A DNA stretch of 64,000 nt from the NCBI GenBank assembly GCA_034189865.1, contig JAXHTV010000002.1:62001-126000 (forward strand). Reading direction: 5' to 3'. Positions within the stretch are counted from its first letter, which is position 1. Each line of letters opens with the position of its first letter. Positions 26,304 to 36,432 of the stretch are shown here, in pieces. The position numbers and the translations under genes were made by a program. The DNA comes from Pseudomonadota bacterium. GTDB lineage: Bacteria > Pseudomonadota > Gammaproteobacteria > UBA5335. The notes under the pieces are model-generated. The model was not told the origin of the DNA. It worked only from the letters and a program-made list of their open reading frames with translations, and made no database searches.

Positions 26304-28267
26304 CGGGCCAAGGCGCGCAAACGGTTGTCGCAGTCGACAAGCTGCGCAAGACCTACGCCCGGGGAAAAATTGTCGCGGTCGATGAGGTCTCGTTCGCCAT
26401 CCCACGAGGCACCATATTCGGTCTAATCGGACCCGACGGTGCCGGTAAGACCAGCATTATTCAGATGCTCGCCGGCGTGCTCAAGGCAGATGACGGAACC
26501 GGCTCCGTGGCGGGGCGGGATGCCATCAACCGGCCGGAGTCGGTCAAACCGATCGTCGGATACATGCCCCAAGGTCTGGGCTTGAATCTTTATGACACGC
26601 TTAGCGTGGAAGAAAATCTGGAGTTTTTCCGAGATCTCCGGCGCATCCCACCGGACGTGTTCGCGGTCAACCGGGAGCGTTTGCTGGAGATGACACGCCT
26701 GGCACCGTTTGTAAACCGGCTTGCCGGACAACTCTCCGGCGGCATGCGCCAAAAGCTGGCGCTGCTTTGTACGCTGGTGCATTTACCCGACATTTTGTTG
26801 CTCGATGAGCCCACAACCGGCGTCGATCCCATATCCCGGCGCGATTTCTGGAACATTGTCGTCGAGCTGGTAGCGGAACGTCGTGTGACGGTGCTACTAA
26901 CCACCGCCTATATGGATGAGGCCGAGCGCTGCCAGCGCATCGCCCTGCTCCATCAAGGACGAGTCATCGACCAAGGCGACCCCATGAAGATCACCGAACC
27001 GTTGGAGGGGCGCCTGTTCAGTATCCTGGGTGCCTCGGGGGCACGCGCCGCGGCCTTGGCCCGCGCCACCCCGGGAATCGAATCGTGCCACCAGTCCGGT
27101 CGAAACCTCCAGTTGCTGACACACGATGGATTAGCGGACGCCCGGAAAGCAGCCGCCCGCATCGGCACCGAAAATACGGCCGTGGTCGCAACCCCGCCCA
27201 GCTTGGAAGACGTCTTCATTCACCGCCTGGCCGAACGGCAACCGGCGGACGTTGCAGGCCCCGTGTCACTGAGCCCCGCCTTGACCGTCGAGTCACCGGT
27301 CGTCCCTCGGTCCAATCGGGATGCCGTGGTGGTCGAGGAACTGACGTGCCGATTCGGTGATTTCGTGGCGGTGGACCGCGTCAGCATGACCATCGGTCGC
27401 GGTGAAATCGTTGGCTTGCTGGGGCCAAACGGCGCGGGCAAAACCACACTCATCAAGATGATCTGCGGTCTGATTCGCATGGACGGCGGTCGAGCCGAGA
27501 TCGACGGCATCGATGTGGCCAAGGGTAATCATGAATTGCGGCACCATTTCGGCTACATGTCCCAACGCTTCTCGCTCTATCCCGACTTGGACGTTCGCGG
27601 CAACCTCGCCTTGTACGCAGGCCTTTACGGACTGAAGCGTTCCCAACGAACAGAAAGAATCAACGCCCTTTTGGAAGCCGTCGAACTCGAGTCCTACGCC
27701 GATCGGCCCACCCGTGCGCTACCACTCGGCCTGCGCCAGCGGCTGGCCTTGGGCACGGCGCTGCTCCACAATCCGCCGATTCTTTTTCTGGACGAACCCA
27801 CTTCCGGCGTGGATCCCGTGGCACGCCGGCGGTTCTGGGATACCGTTCACTCTCTGGCGGAGGATTCGGGTGTGACGGTTCTGGTCTCGACCCACTATAT
27901 GGACGAGGCCGAACATTGTGATCGACTGGGATTGATGGCTTCGGGGCGCCTGATCGCATTGGATGCCCCCCAAGTGCTGACCGACCGAGCCGCGGCAGCC
28001 GGCGGGCCTCTATTGACCGTCCATGCCGAAGATTTTGCCCGAACCTTTCAGTTGGTTCGCGAGCACATCCCCAGTGCCATGCTCTACGGTCGCCGAATCC
28101 AGTGGCAATCCACCGCTCCGGCCGAAGAGCAAGCACGTATCGCCACGGCACTTACCCAAGCGGGTATCGATGCAGCGATTGAACAGGCCAACCTTTCCAT
28201 GGAAGAAACCTTCGTGCACTTCATTCGCAGCGCAGAAAATCGCACGATAGACAAAGGTGCGTCGTGA
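26288..28267 (+). CDS. ABC exporter ATPase with two fused nucleotide-binding domains (YbhF-like)
   Basis: A 659-residue protein with two full ABC ATPase domains. The first has Walker A GPDGAGKT (48-55), signature LSGGMRQK and Walker B LLLDEPTTGVDP. The second has Walker A GPNGAGKT (379-386) and Walker B LFLDEPTSGVDP, but its signature is LPLGLRQR rather than LSGG. This fused layout matches YbhF of E. coli, an exporter implicated in drug and cation efflux. It is coupled to both neighbours by overlaps. Confidence 0.92.
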   Translation: MDEALTGQGAQTVVAVDKLRKTYARGKIVAVDEVSFAIPRGTIFGLIGPDGAGKTSIIQMLAGVLKADDGTGSVAGRDAINRPESVKPIVGYMPQGLGLNLYDTLSVEENLEFFRDLRRIPPDVFAVNRERLLEMTRLAPFVNRLAGQLSGGMRQKLALLCTLVHLPDILLLDEPTTGVDPISRRDFWNIVVELVAERRVTVLLTTAYMDEAERCQRIALLHQGRVIDQGDPMKITEPLEGRLFSILGASGARAAALARATPGIESCHQSGRNLQLLTHDGLADARKAAARIGTENTAVVATPPSLEDVFIHRLAERQPADVAGPVSLSPALTVESPVVPRSNRDAVVVEELTCRFGDFVAVDRVSMTIGRGEIVGLLGPNGAGKTTLIKMICGLIRMDGGRAEIDGIDVAKGNHELRHHFGYMSQRFSLYPDLDVRGNLALYAGLYGLKRSQRTERINALLEAVELESYADRPTRALPLGLRQRLALGTALLHNPPILFLDEPTSGVDPVARRRFWDTVHSLAEDSGVTVLVSTHYMDEAEHCDRLGLMASGRLIALDAPQVLTDRAAAAGGPLLTVHAEDFARTFQLVREHIPSAMLYGRRIQWQSTAPAEEQARIATALTQAGIDAAIEQANLSMEETFVHFIRSAENRTIDKGAS

Positions 28268-29400
28268 AATCAGCTGGTGTTTTCGCCATCGCTCGGAAAG
28301 AGACGCGCGAACTGCTTCGCGACCCCATTTACCTGGGACTGGCGTTCGCCGTACCGATGATGTTGCTGCTGCTTTTTGGCTACGGCTTGAGTCTGGACGT
28401 CAAACACCTCCCCCTGGTTTTTCTGGACGAAGACCGCACACCGTTCAGTCGGGATTACATGGACAGTTATGTCCATTCCGATTATTTCGAAGCCTTGGCG
28501 GTCGTCGGCGATGAAGCCGCCGCCCGGGAACTGTTACAAACCGGCGAGGCGCGGGTCATCATCACCATTCCCCCCGGGTTCGGACGCCATATCAGCGCCG
28601 GAGAACCGGTCAGTGTGGCCGTGGAAGTGGATGGGTCTTACCCCACGCGGGCCGAAATCATCTTGGGTTACGTCGAAGCCATCAACGGCTTGTATAGCCA
28701 GAAACTGATTGATCGGCTGATCGCCACCCGACCCGAACTGGGACGCCTGGGCTTACCCGTCCAAGCCGATATGTCGATCTGGTACAACCCGTCTTTGGAA
28801 AGCATCAACGCCATTGTGCCGGGTATGGTGGTACTGATCATGATGATGTTCCCAGCCATACTCGGCGCGCTGTTGGTGGTTCGGGAGAAAGAATCGGGCA
28901 CGATCTTCAATCTTTACGCCTCCCCGGTCAGGCGGTGGGAAATACTGGCTGGCAAGGCCTTGCCTTACATCGGTGTGTCCATGCTCGACTATCTGCTCAT
29001 CTATGTGATGAGCCTGTATCTGTTCCAGGTGCGGTTCGTCGGTAGTTTCTGGCTGCTGACGGCCGCCGCGACACTCTATGCCACCTGCACCATCGGTTTG
29101 GGACTGCTCATTTCCGTACTCACCCGAACGCAACTGGCCGCGATGTTGATCACGTTCCTGGTGACCATCACACCGGCGTTCAACTATTCGGGGTTCATCA
29201 CCCCCATCGCCAGCATGGATGAAACCGGACAATTCATCGCTCACTTGATACCCGCCACGTATTTCATGCGCATCACACGCGGCAGTTATCTGAAGGGTCT
29301 GAACCTGGAGCAGGTTTCCTTCGATTTGGCTGCTCTCGCCATCTACACCCTCATCGTTTATCTCATCGCCTGGGCGATGCTACGCAAGAGGATCGGCTGA
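28264..29400 (+). CDS. ABC-2 type permease (YbhS-like)
   Basis: A 378-residue inner-membrane permease with one N-terminal helix (LGLAFAVPMMLLLLFGYGLSL), a large periplasmic loop, then five C-terminal helices beginning MVVLIMMMFPAILGALLVV. REKESGTIFNLYASPVRRWE is the conserved ABC-2 cytoplasmic motif. The GTG start overlaps the ATPase stop, and its own stop overlaps the next ATG by one base. It pairs with the following permease to form the channel. Confidence 0.9.
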   Translation: MKSAGVFAIARKETRELLRDPIYLGLAFAVPMMLLLLFGYGLSLDVKHLPLVFLDEDRTPFSRDYMDSYVHSDYFEALAVVGDEAAARELLQTGEARVIITIPPGFGRHISAGEPVSVAVEVDGSYPTRAEIILGYVEAINGLYSQKLIDRLIATRPELGRLGLPVQADMSIWYNPSLESINAIVPGMVVLIMMMFPAILGALLVVREKESGTIFNLYASPVRRWEILAGKALPYIGVSMLDYLLIYVMSLYLFQVRFVGSFWLLTAAATLYATCTIGLGLLISVLTRTQLAAMLITFLVTITPAFNYSGFITPIASMDETGQFIAHLIPATYFMRITRGSYLKGLNLEQVSFDLAALAIYTLIVYLIAWAMLRKRIG

Positions 29401-30527
29401 TGTGGGGCCGGATGGCGTCCATGGTCACGAAGGAATTCGGTCAATTACTGAGGGATTGGCCAATCCTGGGAATTTTGCTCTGGACATTCACCGGTCAGGT
29501 GATCGTCGCTGGCAATGCGGTTCAAATCGAGGTTAAAGATTTTCCTTTCGTTGTCGTCGACCATTGCCGCTGCGCACTAAGCCGCGAGTTGATCGAGCGC
29601 GTGAGGCCACCCGAATTTAAGTTTGTCGGTTACCTGGCCAACGAATCCGAGCTGGAAAGCGCACTGAACGACGGCGATGCGACGTTGGGGGTGATTATTC
29701 CGCCCGAATTCGCCCGCCAAGCAGAAAGCGGACAAGGCCGTTTCCAAATCATATTGGACGGTACGCAATCGCAGTCCGCCACGCTCACAGCCGCTTACTT
29801 GAGCGCCATCACCCGAGATTTTTCCATTGAACTGCTACAACGCCAACAAGCTCCGGACCCCAGATTGATGGAGGCAATACCCAGCGTTGAGCCTCGGATC
29901 CGGGTCGCGTTCAACCCCACCATCGACGGTAGCTGGTTCGCCAGTTTGCTGGAACTGTTCGAGGTGACCACGATGGTGGCCATGCTCCTGACCGCAGCGG
30001 CGTTGGTTCGCGAAAAATCCCAGGGCACCCTTGAGCAAATACTGGTCACGCCGCTGCGGCCGGCGGAACTGTTTGCCGCCAAGATTCTCCCCACCATCGC
30101 CGTGGTGTTATTTCTCATGCCGGTATCGCTATTCGCCATCGTGGTGGGGATCTTTCATACCCCCTTGCGGGGAAGCTTGCTGCTATTCTTCAGCGTGACT
30201 GCGGTCTATGTCTTCTCCGTGGCGTCGCTGGGGATTCTCATTGCCGTCTTTGCCCGAAATATCGCTCAGGCCATGTTGCTGTTACTGCTCATTTTATGGC
30301 CCATGGTGTTTCTGTCGGGCGCGTTTACACCACCGGAGAGCATGTCCCCCTGGATGAAGTACCTCAGCACGATTTCGCCTTTGCGTTACTATATGGACTT
30401 CGGATATCAGGTTCTGTTCAAGGGCAACGGAATCCGCTACGTGTGGCAGGATATCCTCGGAATCGTGATACTGGGAACGCTCATCTTCAGTGCCGCGGTT
30501 TGGCGTTTCAGAACCCTGGTTCGGTAA
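29400..30527 (+). CDS. ABC-2 type permease (YbhR-like)
   Basis: A 375-residue partner of the preceding permease with the same layout: an N-terminal helix, a periplasmic domain (about 40-175), five C-terminal helices, and the REKSQGTLEQILVTPLRPAE motif. The start overlaps the preceding stop (TGATG). The substrate is unknown. The operon ends here; the next gene starts 134 bases on. Confidence 0.9.
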   Translation: MWGRMASMVTKEFGQLLRDWPILGILLWTFTGQVIVAGNAVQIEVKDFPFVVVDHCRCALSRELIERVRPPEFKFVGYLANESELESALNDGDATLGVIIPPEFARQAESGQGRFQIILDGTQSQSATLTAAYLSAITRDFSIELLQRQQAPDPRLMEAIPSVEPRIRVAFNPTIDGSWFASLLELFEVTTMVAMLLTAAALVREKSQGTLEQILVTPLRPAELFAAKILPTIAVVLFLMPVSLFAIVVGIFHTPLRGSLLLFFSVTAVYVFSVASLGILIAVFARNIAQAMLLLLLILWPMVFLSGAFTPPESMSPWMKYLSTISPLRYYMDFGYQVLFKGNGIRYVWQDILGIVILGTLIFSAAVWRFRTLVR

Positions 30528-30661
30528 AACATCTTGGACGAACGACCGCCGCGCAGATCAACATGACGCCGTTGGGTCCCGACCCGAGCCACTACAGCTC
30601 CACTTCAACTCAGGGCCGGCCAAGAGCCGTTGCATTTTCATCTTTAAGGAGATGATCGCTG

Positions 30662-33220
30662 ATGACACCCAAACGTTACTCGATCGAGGTTCAGGCACGA
30701 ATCCCAGAAGCCTTGGCTGGATTAAACCAGTTAGCCGGGAATCTGCTCTACAGCTGGGATCGTAGGGTACGAAGGGTTTTCCGGCATATGGACCCCGAAC
30801 TTTGGGATGCCTGCGGCCATAATCCCAAGGTGTTTTTACGCTGGATATCGCAGCAGCGCCTGGACGTGCTGGCACAAGACAAATACTTCCTGGAAGAGTA
30901 TCAGTACGCGCTCGCCGTATTTCGCAGCTATCGCGAACAAACCCGCAAGCCGCATCGTGACATCGGCCGTCAGCTCGATCCTGACACCGATCTTATCGCC
31001 TACTTTTGTGCGGAATTCGGCCTGCACGAGAGCCTTCCGGTCTACTCCGGCGGCCTGGGGATCTTGGCCGGAGATCACTGCAAAGCCGCCAGTGACCTCG
31101 GCCTGCCCTTCGTTGCGGTCGGATTGATGTATCACCAGGGCTATTTCATTCAGACCATCGATGAGAGCGGAGAGCAAAAAGCCCACTTTCACCCGAACCG
31201 ATTGGAAGATTTGCCCATCCAACCCGCCACTGGCGGCGGCGACGAGCAGGTGCACGTGGAAGTCCAGCTGCCCGGCCGAACGGTTCGGGTGCGCATTTGG
31301 GAGGCCCAGGTCGGCCACCTGAAACTGTATCTCCTGGATACCGATGTGGCGGGCAATCGCGACCAAGACCGTGCCATCACCTATCAACTCTACGGGGGCG
31401 ACCGAACCAATCGGCTAGCCCAGGAAATCGTTTTGGGCATCGGCGGGGTGCGTGCCCTGCGGGCATTGGGCCACACCCCCACGGTTTGGCACATCAATGA
31501 AGGCCATGCGGCATTTCAAATCCTGGAACGCACCCGAGAACACGTCTCGGAAGGGACGCATTTCGATACCGCCCTGGAATTGGTCTCGACCACTACGGTT
31601 TTCACCACGCACACGCCCGTGTCGGCCGGCCATGATTTGTTCGATCACGGGCTGATCGAACATTATCTGGGTTACCTCGCAGAAGAGATGAATATCCCTC
31701 GTGCCACCCTACTGGCACTGGGAGAATCTCCGGGCAACACCGGTCAGTTCAACATGACGGCACTGGGTCTTAGAGGCTCCCGCCGTCACAATGGTGTCAG
31801 TGAAATTCACGGTGGTGTGGCATCGAAGATGGAGGCCTATCATTGGCCGCAAGTGCCCCCGGAAGAAAACCCCATCGGATTCGTCACCAACGGCGTACAT
31901 GTATCCACCTTCCTGGCCCGGGAATGGGCGATGATGCTCGACACCCGTTCTCACGGCTGGCGAGACCGTCTGATGGATCAGAAATTCTGGAATCAATACA
32001 TCGATTCCATCCCCGATCAAAGCTTTTGGAATCTTCGACAGAATCTCAAGTCGGAGACCCTGGCCTACGTGGCACAAGTTCTTAAAAACCAGTACACCCG
32101 AAACCGGATCGGCGCAGCCCACACCGAGCGGTTGCTCGAGGGGCTTTCCGGCCACGGCAACCTTCCCTTGGTGATTGGTTTTGCCAGACGTTTCGCAACC
32201 TACAAACGGGCCACGCTGCTGTTCCGCGATCCCAATCGGCTATCGAAGCTCGTCAATGCCGCGGACCGCCCCGTGGTGCTTTTGTTCGCAGGGAAAGCAC
32301 ATCCGGCCGATCAACCCGGGCAAGACTTGATTCGCGTGATCACCGATTATGCGGAGCAGCCCGAGTTCGCCGGCAAGTTATTCTTTATCGAAAACTATGA
32401 TCTGGCATTGGGCCGAAAACTGGTCGCGGGTGTGGACGTTTGGCTGAACAACCCCCAGTATCCCCTTGAGGCATCGGGAACTTCCGGTCAAAAGGCCGGG
32501 ATCAACGGCGTACTTAATGTGAGCGTATTGGACGGATGGTGGGCGGAGACCTTCAACGGCGAAAACGGATGGGGAATTACGCCGCATAGCGACTGGGAAC
32601 CGGAAATGCGCGACCGACTTGAATCAGGTGACCTGTTAGACATCCTGGAGCGGGAGGTCATTCCCTTGTATTTCGCGCGGAACGATGCCGGCTATTCGGA
32701 AGGCTGGGTGCACAAATCCAAATCCGCCATGAAAAGCATTCTGACCCGCCACAACGCCCAACGGATGCTGACGGATTACCTGCAAGATTACTATCTTCCC
32801 GCCATACGTCACGGCAAACGGCTGGCCGCCGACGGCGCACAGCGCGCTCATCAACTCACGTCCTGGAAACATCGGGTAAAACAGGCCTGGCCCGAAGTGC
32901 GTATCGAACGTTTGGACACGCCGGAAACCACCATACAAGCGGGTGGAAAACTCTCCATTCAGGTTCGAGCGCGTTTGGGAGGCCTCTCGGCCGATGACGT
33001 GCGCATGGAATGCGTGGTGGGCCGCGAAGACAAAGCCGGTCAGTTTCTACGGCAAACGTGCTTTAAGCTGGAACCGACCAAAAAAACCGACGGCGAGACG
33101 GTGTTCACACTGGAAGAACCTATCGCCGATAATGGCTTATTCAGCTACGAGATTCGGATTTTTCCTTATCATCCGGATCTGGCGCACCCCTTCGAAACAG
33201 GCTGCATGCTGTGGCTTTGA
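30662..33220 (+). CDS. glgP: alpha-glucan (glycogen) phosphorylase, GT35
   Basis: Releases glucose 1-phosphate from glycogen or maltodextrin ends using pyridoxal phosphate. The 852-residue protein is of the type found in Thermotoga and actinobacteria, with an N-terminal DUF3417-like domain (1-110), not the E. coli type. Active-site motifs are VYSGGLGILAGDHCKAASDL and EASGTSGQKAGINGVLN, with the probable PLP lysine K611. AAGGAG precedes the ATG. It is convergent with malQ, 37 bases apart. Confidence 0.93.
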   Translation: MTPKRYSIEVQARIPEALAGLNQLAGNLLYSWDRRVRRVFRHMDPELWDACGHNPKVFLRWISQQRLDVLAQDKYFLEEYQYALAVFRSYREQTRKPHRDIGRQLDPDTDLIAYFCAEFGLHESLPVYSGGLGILAGDHCKAASDLGLPFVAVGLMYHQGYFIQTIDESGEQKAHFHPNRLEDLPIQPATGGGDEQVHVEVQLPGRTVRVRIWEAQVGHLKLYLLDTDVAGNRDQDRAITYQLYGGDRTNRLAQEIVLGIGGVRALRALGHTPTVWHINEGHAAFQILERTREHVSEGTHFDTALELVSTTTVFTTHTPVSAGHDLFDHGLIEHYLGYLAEEMNIPRATLLALGESPGNTGQFNMTALGLRGSRRHNGVSEIHGGVASKMEAYHWPQVPPEENPIGFVTNGVHVSTFLAREWAMMLDTRSHGWRDRLMDQKFWNQYIDSIPDQSFWNLRQNLKSETLAYVAQVLKNQYTRNRIGAAHTERLLEGLSGHGNLPLVIGFARRFATYKRATLLFRDPNRLSKLVNAADRPVVLLFAGKAHPADQPGQDLIRVITDYAEQPEFAGKLFFIENYDLALGRKLVAGVDVWLNNPQYPLEASGTSGQKAGINGVLNVSVLDGWWAETFNGENGWGITPHSDWEPEMRDRLESGDLLDILEREVIPLYFARNDAGYSEGWVHKSKSAMKSILTRHNAQRMLTDYLQDYYLPAIRHGKRLAADGAQRAHQLTSWKHRVKQAWPEVRIERLDTPETTIQAGGKLSIQVRARLGGLSADDVRMECVVGREDKAGQFLRQTCFKLEPTKKTDGETVFTLEEPIADNGLFSYEIRIFPYHPDLAHPFETGCMLWL

Positions 33221-33257
33221 GCAAGCTGATCGGACGACAGGGACAAACGATACCGTT

Positions 33258-34745
33258 CTAACATCGCCCGTAAGTTTCCAGGAGACGGCGGTATCGGCTC
33301 GCGAGCTCGGGCGTTAACGCCGTCTGTTCAAATCGCCATGCCCAATTGCCCTTGGCTGTGCCGGGCGTATTCATTCGTCCCTGACTATCCAGTCCGAGCA
33401 CGTCTTGCAGAGGAAGCATGGCCAATCGGGCGACGGACGCGAGCGCACAGCGGTTGAGGCCTTCTGGCACACGCATATCGGCACAAGCGCCCAGATAGCC
33501 GATCACACGCGATTTGAGTTGGTCGCTGACACCCAGCCACCACCCAAGGGTGGTGTCGTTGTCGTGAGTCCCGGTGTAGACGACCAATTGCGGCACATGG
33601 TTGTGCGGGAGATGGGGGTTGGCCGCATCGCTGTCGAACGCAAACTGAAGCACCCGCATTCCGGGAAGCCCCAACGCGTCACGCAGCGCATCCACTTCAG
33701 CGGTAATAAATCCCAAGTCTTCCGCAACCAGCGCAATGTCCCCGGCTTGCTCGCGCAGGCAGTCGAACAGCTCCCTTCCCGGGCCAGGTGTCCACTGGCC
33801 GTTGATGGCTGTCTTGGCGCCCGCCTCGACGGCCCAGGCCGATTCGAATCCGCGAAAATGGTCGATACGGATGAGATCAAACAACTCTCGTTGGCGCCGC
33901 ATCCGCTGAATCCACCAACTATAGCCGTGGGATGCCAGCCAATCCCATCGATATAGCGGCATATTCCACAGTTGCCCATCGGCCGAAAAATAATCCGGTG
34001 GAACACCCGCAACCTGGGTCATGCGGCCGGCTTCGTCGATATGAAAATTTTCCCGTGCGGCCCATACGTCGGCACTGTCATGGGCCACGAAAATCGGCAG
34101 ATCGCCGAACAAGTAGATACCGCGGGCATTGGCATAGTGTTTCAACGCTGCCCATTGGCGATCGAACACAAACTGCTCGAAACGAATTTGGGCCAGCGCA
34201 TCGGCCAAATCCTCGCGGGCATTCACAAGTGCGGCCTGGTCGCGATCACGCAGCGCCGCAGGCCACTCATACCACGGAGCTCGCTCGACATCGTGAATCG
34301 CCTGGTAGAGGGCATAGTCCTCTAACCAGTAGGCCTGTTCTTCCAGAAAGCGCTGATAAGCGGTCCGTAGCTCCGGGGCCGCCGAGCGCTCGAAGCGCAC
34401 CCGCGCGGTGTGCATGGTACGTCGGTGACCGGGCTTTGCTCCCATGCGTTCCGTCGCCGTGATTTCTGAGGCCTCCACGAGCCCCCATTGCACGAGCCCC
34501 TCCACACTGATGAGGCTCGGCTCGGCAGCGAAAACGGAGCATGACTGGTAAGGGCTACCGGTACTATCGACGGGACACAGCGGCAGGGTCTGCCAGACAG
34601 AAAAGCCGGCTTGGGCGAGAAAATCGGCAAAACGATAAGCGGCGGAATCGATCTCTCCACTCGGTCCGGGACCGGGCAATGAGCCGGGATGTAACAAGAC
34701 CCCAGCCCGCCGCTGCTGCAGAATATCCGCAACGCCGTCCACCAT
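33258..34745 (-). CDS. malQ: 4-alpha-glucanotransferase (amylomaltase)
   Basis: GH77 enzyme that transfers maltodextrin segments, recycling short chains left by the phosphorylase. The 495-residue product has GVLLHPGSLPGPGPSGEID, LPLCPVDSTGSPYQS, FRGFESAW, VAEDLGFI and YTGTHDNDTTLGW. The ATG at 34745 lies one base after the stop of the upstream gene and fits the family; a GTG at 34781 would add 12 residues. It is the last gene of a glgC-GH57-malQ unit. Confidence 0.93.
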   Translation of the reverse strand: MVDGVADILQQRRAGVLLHPGSLPGPGPSGEIDSAAYRFADFLAQAGFSVWQTLPLCPVDSTGSPYQSCSVFAAEPSLISVEGLVQWGLVEASEITATERMGAKPGHRRTMHTARVRFERSAAPELRTAYQRFLEEQAYWLEDYALYQAIHDVERAPWYEWPAALRDRDQAALVNAREDLADALAQIRFEQFVFDRQWAALKHYANARGIYLFGDLPIFVAHDSADVWAARENFHIDEAGRMTQVAGVPPDYFSADGQLWNMPLYRWDWLASHGYSWWIQRMRRQRELFDLIRIDHFRGFESAWAVEAGAKTAINGQWTPGPGRELFDCLREQAGDIALVAEDLGFITAEVDALRDALGLPGMRVLQFAFDSDAANPHLPHNHVPQLVVYTGTHDNDTTLGWWLGVSDQLKSRVIGYLGACADMRVPEGLNRCALASVARLAMLPLQDVLGLDSQGRMNTPGTAKGNWAWRFEQTALTPELASRYRRLLETYGRC

Positions 34746-34746
34746 G

Positions 34747-36432
34747 TCAGTGAGCTGGCCGCATGCTTGAACCCGTCCCACCGCTCATGCCTTTGGCAAA
34801 AACGTAAGAGAGATAATTTGGAGCGGAACGCCCCAAACATTGATATAAGGCCGACAGATGAAGCCGGAGCAGCCGCTCAAACTGAGAAACCGCGGATTCG
34901 GGATTGTTGTCCCCCAGCCACCAGAACCAATCCGACGCCTCACACCAAGCCAGTTGTTTTTCGGCGGCCGCAACGGCCTCTGGTGACAGGGTACCGGCTG
35001 CCATCACTTCGTCGTAGATGCGTTTGGCGTCAACCAACATGTCCCACGCCCGATTCTTTTCCGGATCGCCGATCCAGGTCGCAAAGTTACCGTAGACCCA
35101 ACTGCCGGAAACCAAACGCTCCAGGGGATGACATGCCACGTCGGTTTGTTCAAGACATTCGGAAAATGTCGTCAATTCAATAGCCGGATGAGCAACCAAC
35201 GCCCGATACAGCCCACTGAGAAAGTAATAGGCGTTTTCGTGGTAATACTCCCACGCATTTTCGCCATCGAGAATGATGGAAACCACCCGACCTGGCTTGA
35301 CATTGGACGAGCGCGCCAGCGTTTCCAATTCATGGACCAAATTCGCCACGGCATCATCGGCATGCCAGTCCCGATAAACGAAACCAATCTTGTCGGACAG
35401 GCCATCGTCGCGAAAAAAACACGCCGGAGAACCGCCCAGCCGATACGGCCGATGCAACTCATTGGTTCCCAGGTGGCTATGCCCCAGACTGTTGTGAAGC
35501 ACGCCTTGGCCGGTTGCGGTCCATTTGAATCCCGCTTCGCCCAACAACTCCAAAGTACGCGGACAGACACCGCCTTCTGCCGGCCAAACACCGGCCGGGA
35601 TGTATCCGAAATGGCGTCCAAAGACCTCTTTGGAGTGCTCAATTTGCCAGCGCGCCCGCGCCTCGCCTCCGGGATAGGACGGACTGAGCGGTAAGGCGAC
35701 ATTGGACATCGTCTCACGTGCGCGATCGAAGCCCAACAACAACGGGATAATGGGATGACTGAACGGCGTCACCGACAACTCAATCTGACCCCGCTGAGCC
35801 AAGGTGCGATAACGGGGGATGATTCCGCCCATCAAGTCCGCCATCAGCCCCAGTAGCTCTTGACGGTCATTCAACGTGAAATTCCGTCCCTGCGCCATCA
35901 GTCGCTGAGCGGTGGCATCCTCACGCCGCACGGTCTCTCCCAACCACGCCAGGTGATACCAAACGACCAAATCAATGAGAAATTGATCGTTCAGGTAAAT
36001 CAGGCCCTCAGGATGCCCGATTGCCCAATCGGCAATCGAGGCCAATCGGGCGAAGGGTGGAAAACGATCAATCAGACGTTTGCGATCCGCCCGCAAACAT
36101 GCTTTGACAAGCGACAAACGCGACTCGTCGCTACCCACGGAAACAGGATGCGCCAGTGCCGCAAGTAGCGGATCGTGGACGTTGTCCTGCCCCCTTGCGG
36201 CGGATGCCATTTGCTTGGCGTAGTCTTCAATCTGCTCCAGCAACACCGGGGTAAAGTTGACCACGGCCTTGGCTTCCGGCACGGCCTCGAGGTGGGCCGC
36301 CATATCCACATAGTCTTTAAGACCGTGCAGATAGGTCCATGGCGATTGAAAGCGTCCTCCAATGGGATCTTGATATGGCGGCTGGTGCATATGCCAGCAA
36401 AGCACCACTCGCAAAGCCGGATTACCGGACAT
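34747..36432 (-). CDS. glycoside hydrolase family 57 amylase-like enzyme
   Basis: A 561-residue intracellular GH57 protein. LCWHMHQPPYQDP at the N-terminus is the family's first conserved region, PAGVWPAEGGV contains the nucleophile glutamate and SIILDGENAWEYY the acid/base aspartate. GH57 includes alpha-amylases, branching enzymes and glucanotransferases; length and lack of a signal peptide fit a cytoplasmic amylase acting on glycogen. It overlaps glgC by 11 bases and abuts malQ, so it belongs to a translationally coupled glycogen unit. Confidence 0.88.
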   Translation of the reverse strand: MSGNPALRVVLCWHMHQPPYQDPIGGRFQSPWTYLHGLKDYVDMAAHLEAVPEAKAVVNFTPVLLEQIEDYAKQMASAARGQDNVHDPLLAALAHPVSVGSDESRLSLVKACLRADRKRLIDRFPPFARLASIADWAIGHPEGLIYLNDQFLIDLVVWYHLAWLGETVRREDATAQRLMAQGRNFTLNDRQELLGLMADLMGGIIPRYRTLAQRGQIELSVTPFSHPIIPLLLGFDRARETMSNVALPLSPSYPGGEARARWQIEHSKEVFGRHFGYIPAGVWPAEGGVCPRTLELLGEAGFKWTATGQGVLHNSLGHSHLGTNELHRPYRLGGSPACFFRDDGLSDKIGFVYRDWHADDAVANLVHELETLARSSNVKPGRVVSIILDGENAWEYYHENAYYFLSGLYRALVAHPAIELTTFSECLEQTDVACHPLERLVSGSWVYGNFATWIGDPEKNRAWDMLVDAKRIYDEVMAAGTLSPEAVAAAEKQLAWCEASDWFWWLGDNNPESAVSQFERLLRLHLSALYQCLGRSAPNYLSYVFAKGMSGGTGSSMRPAH

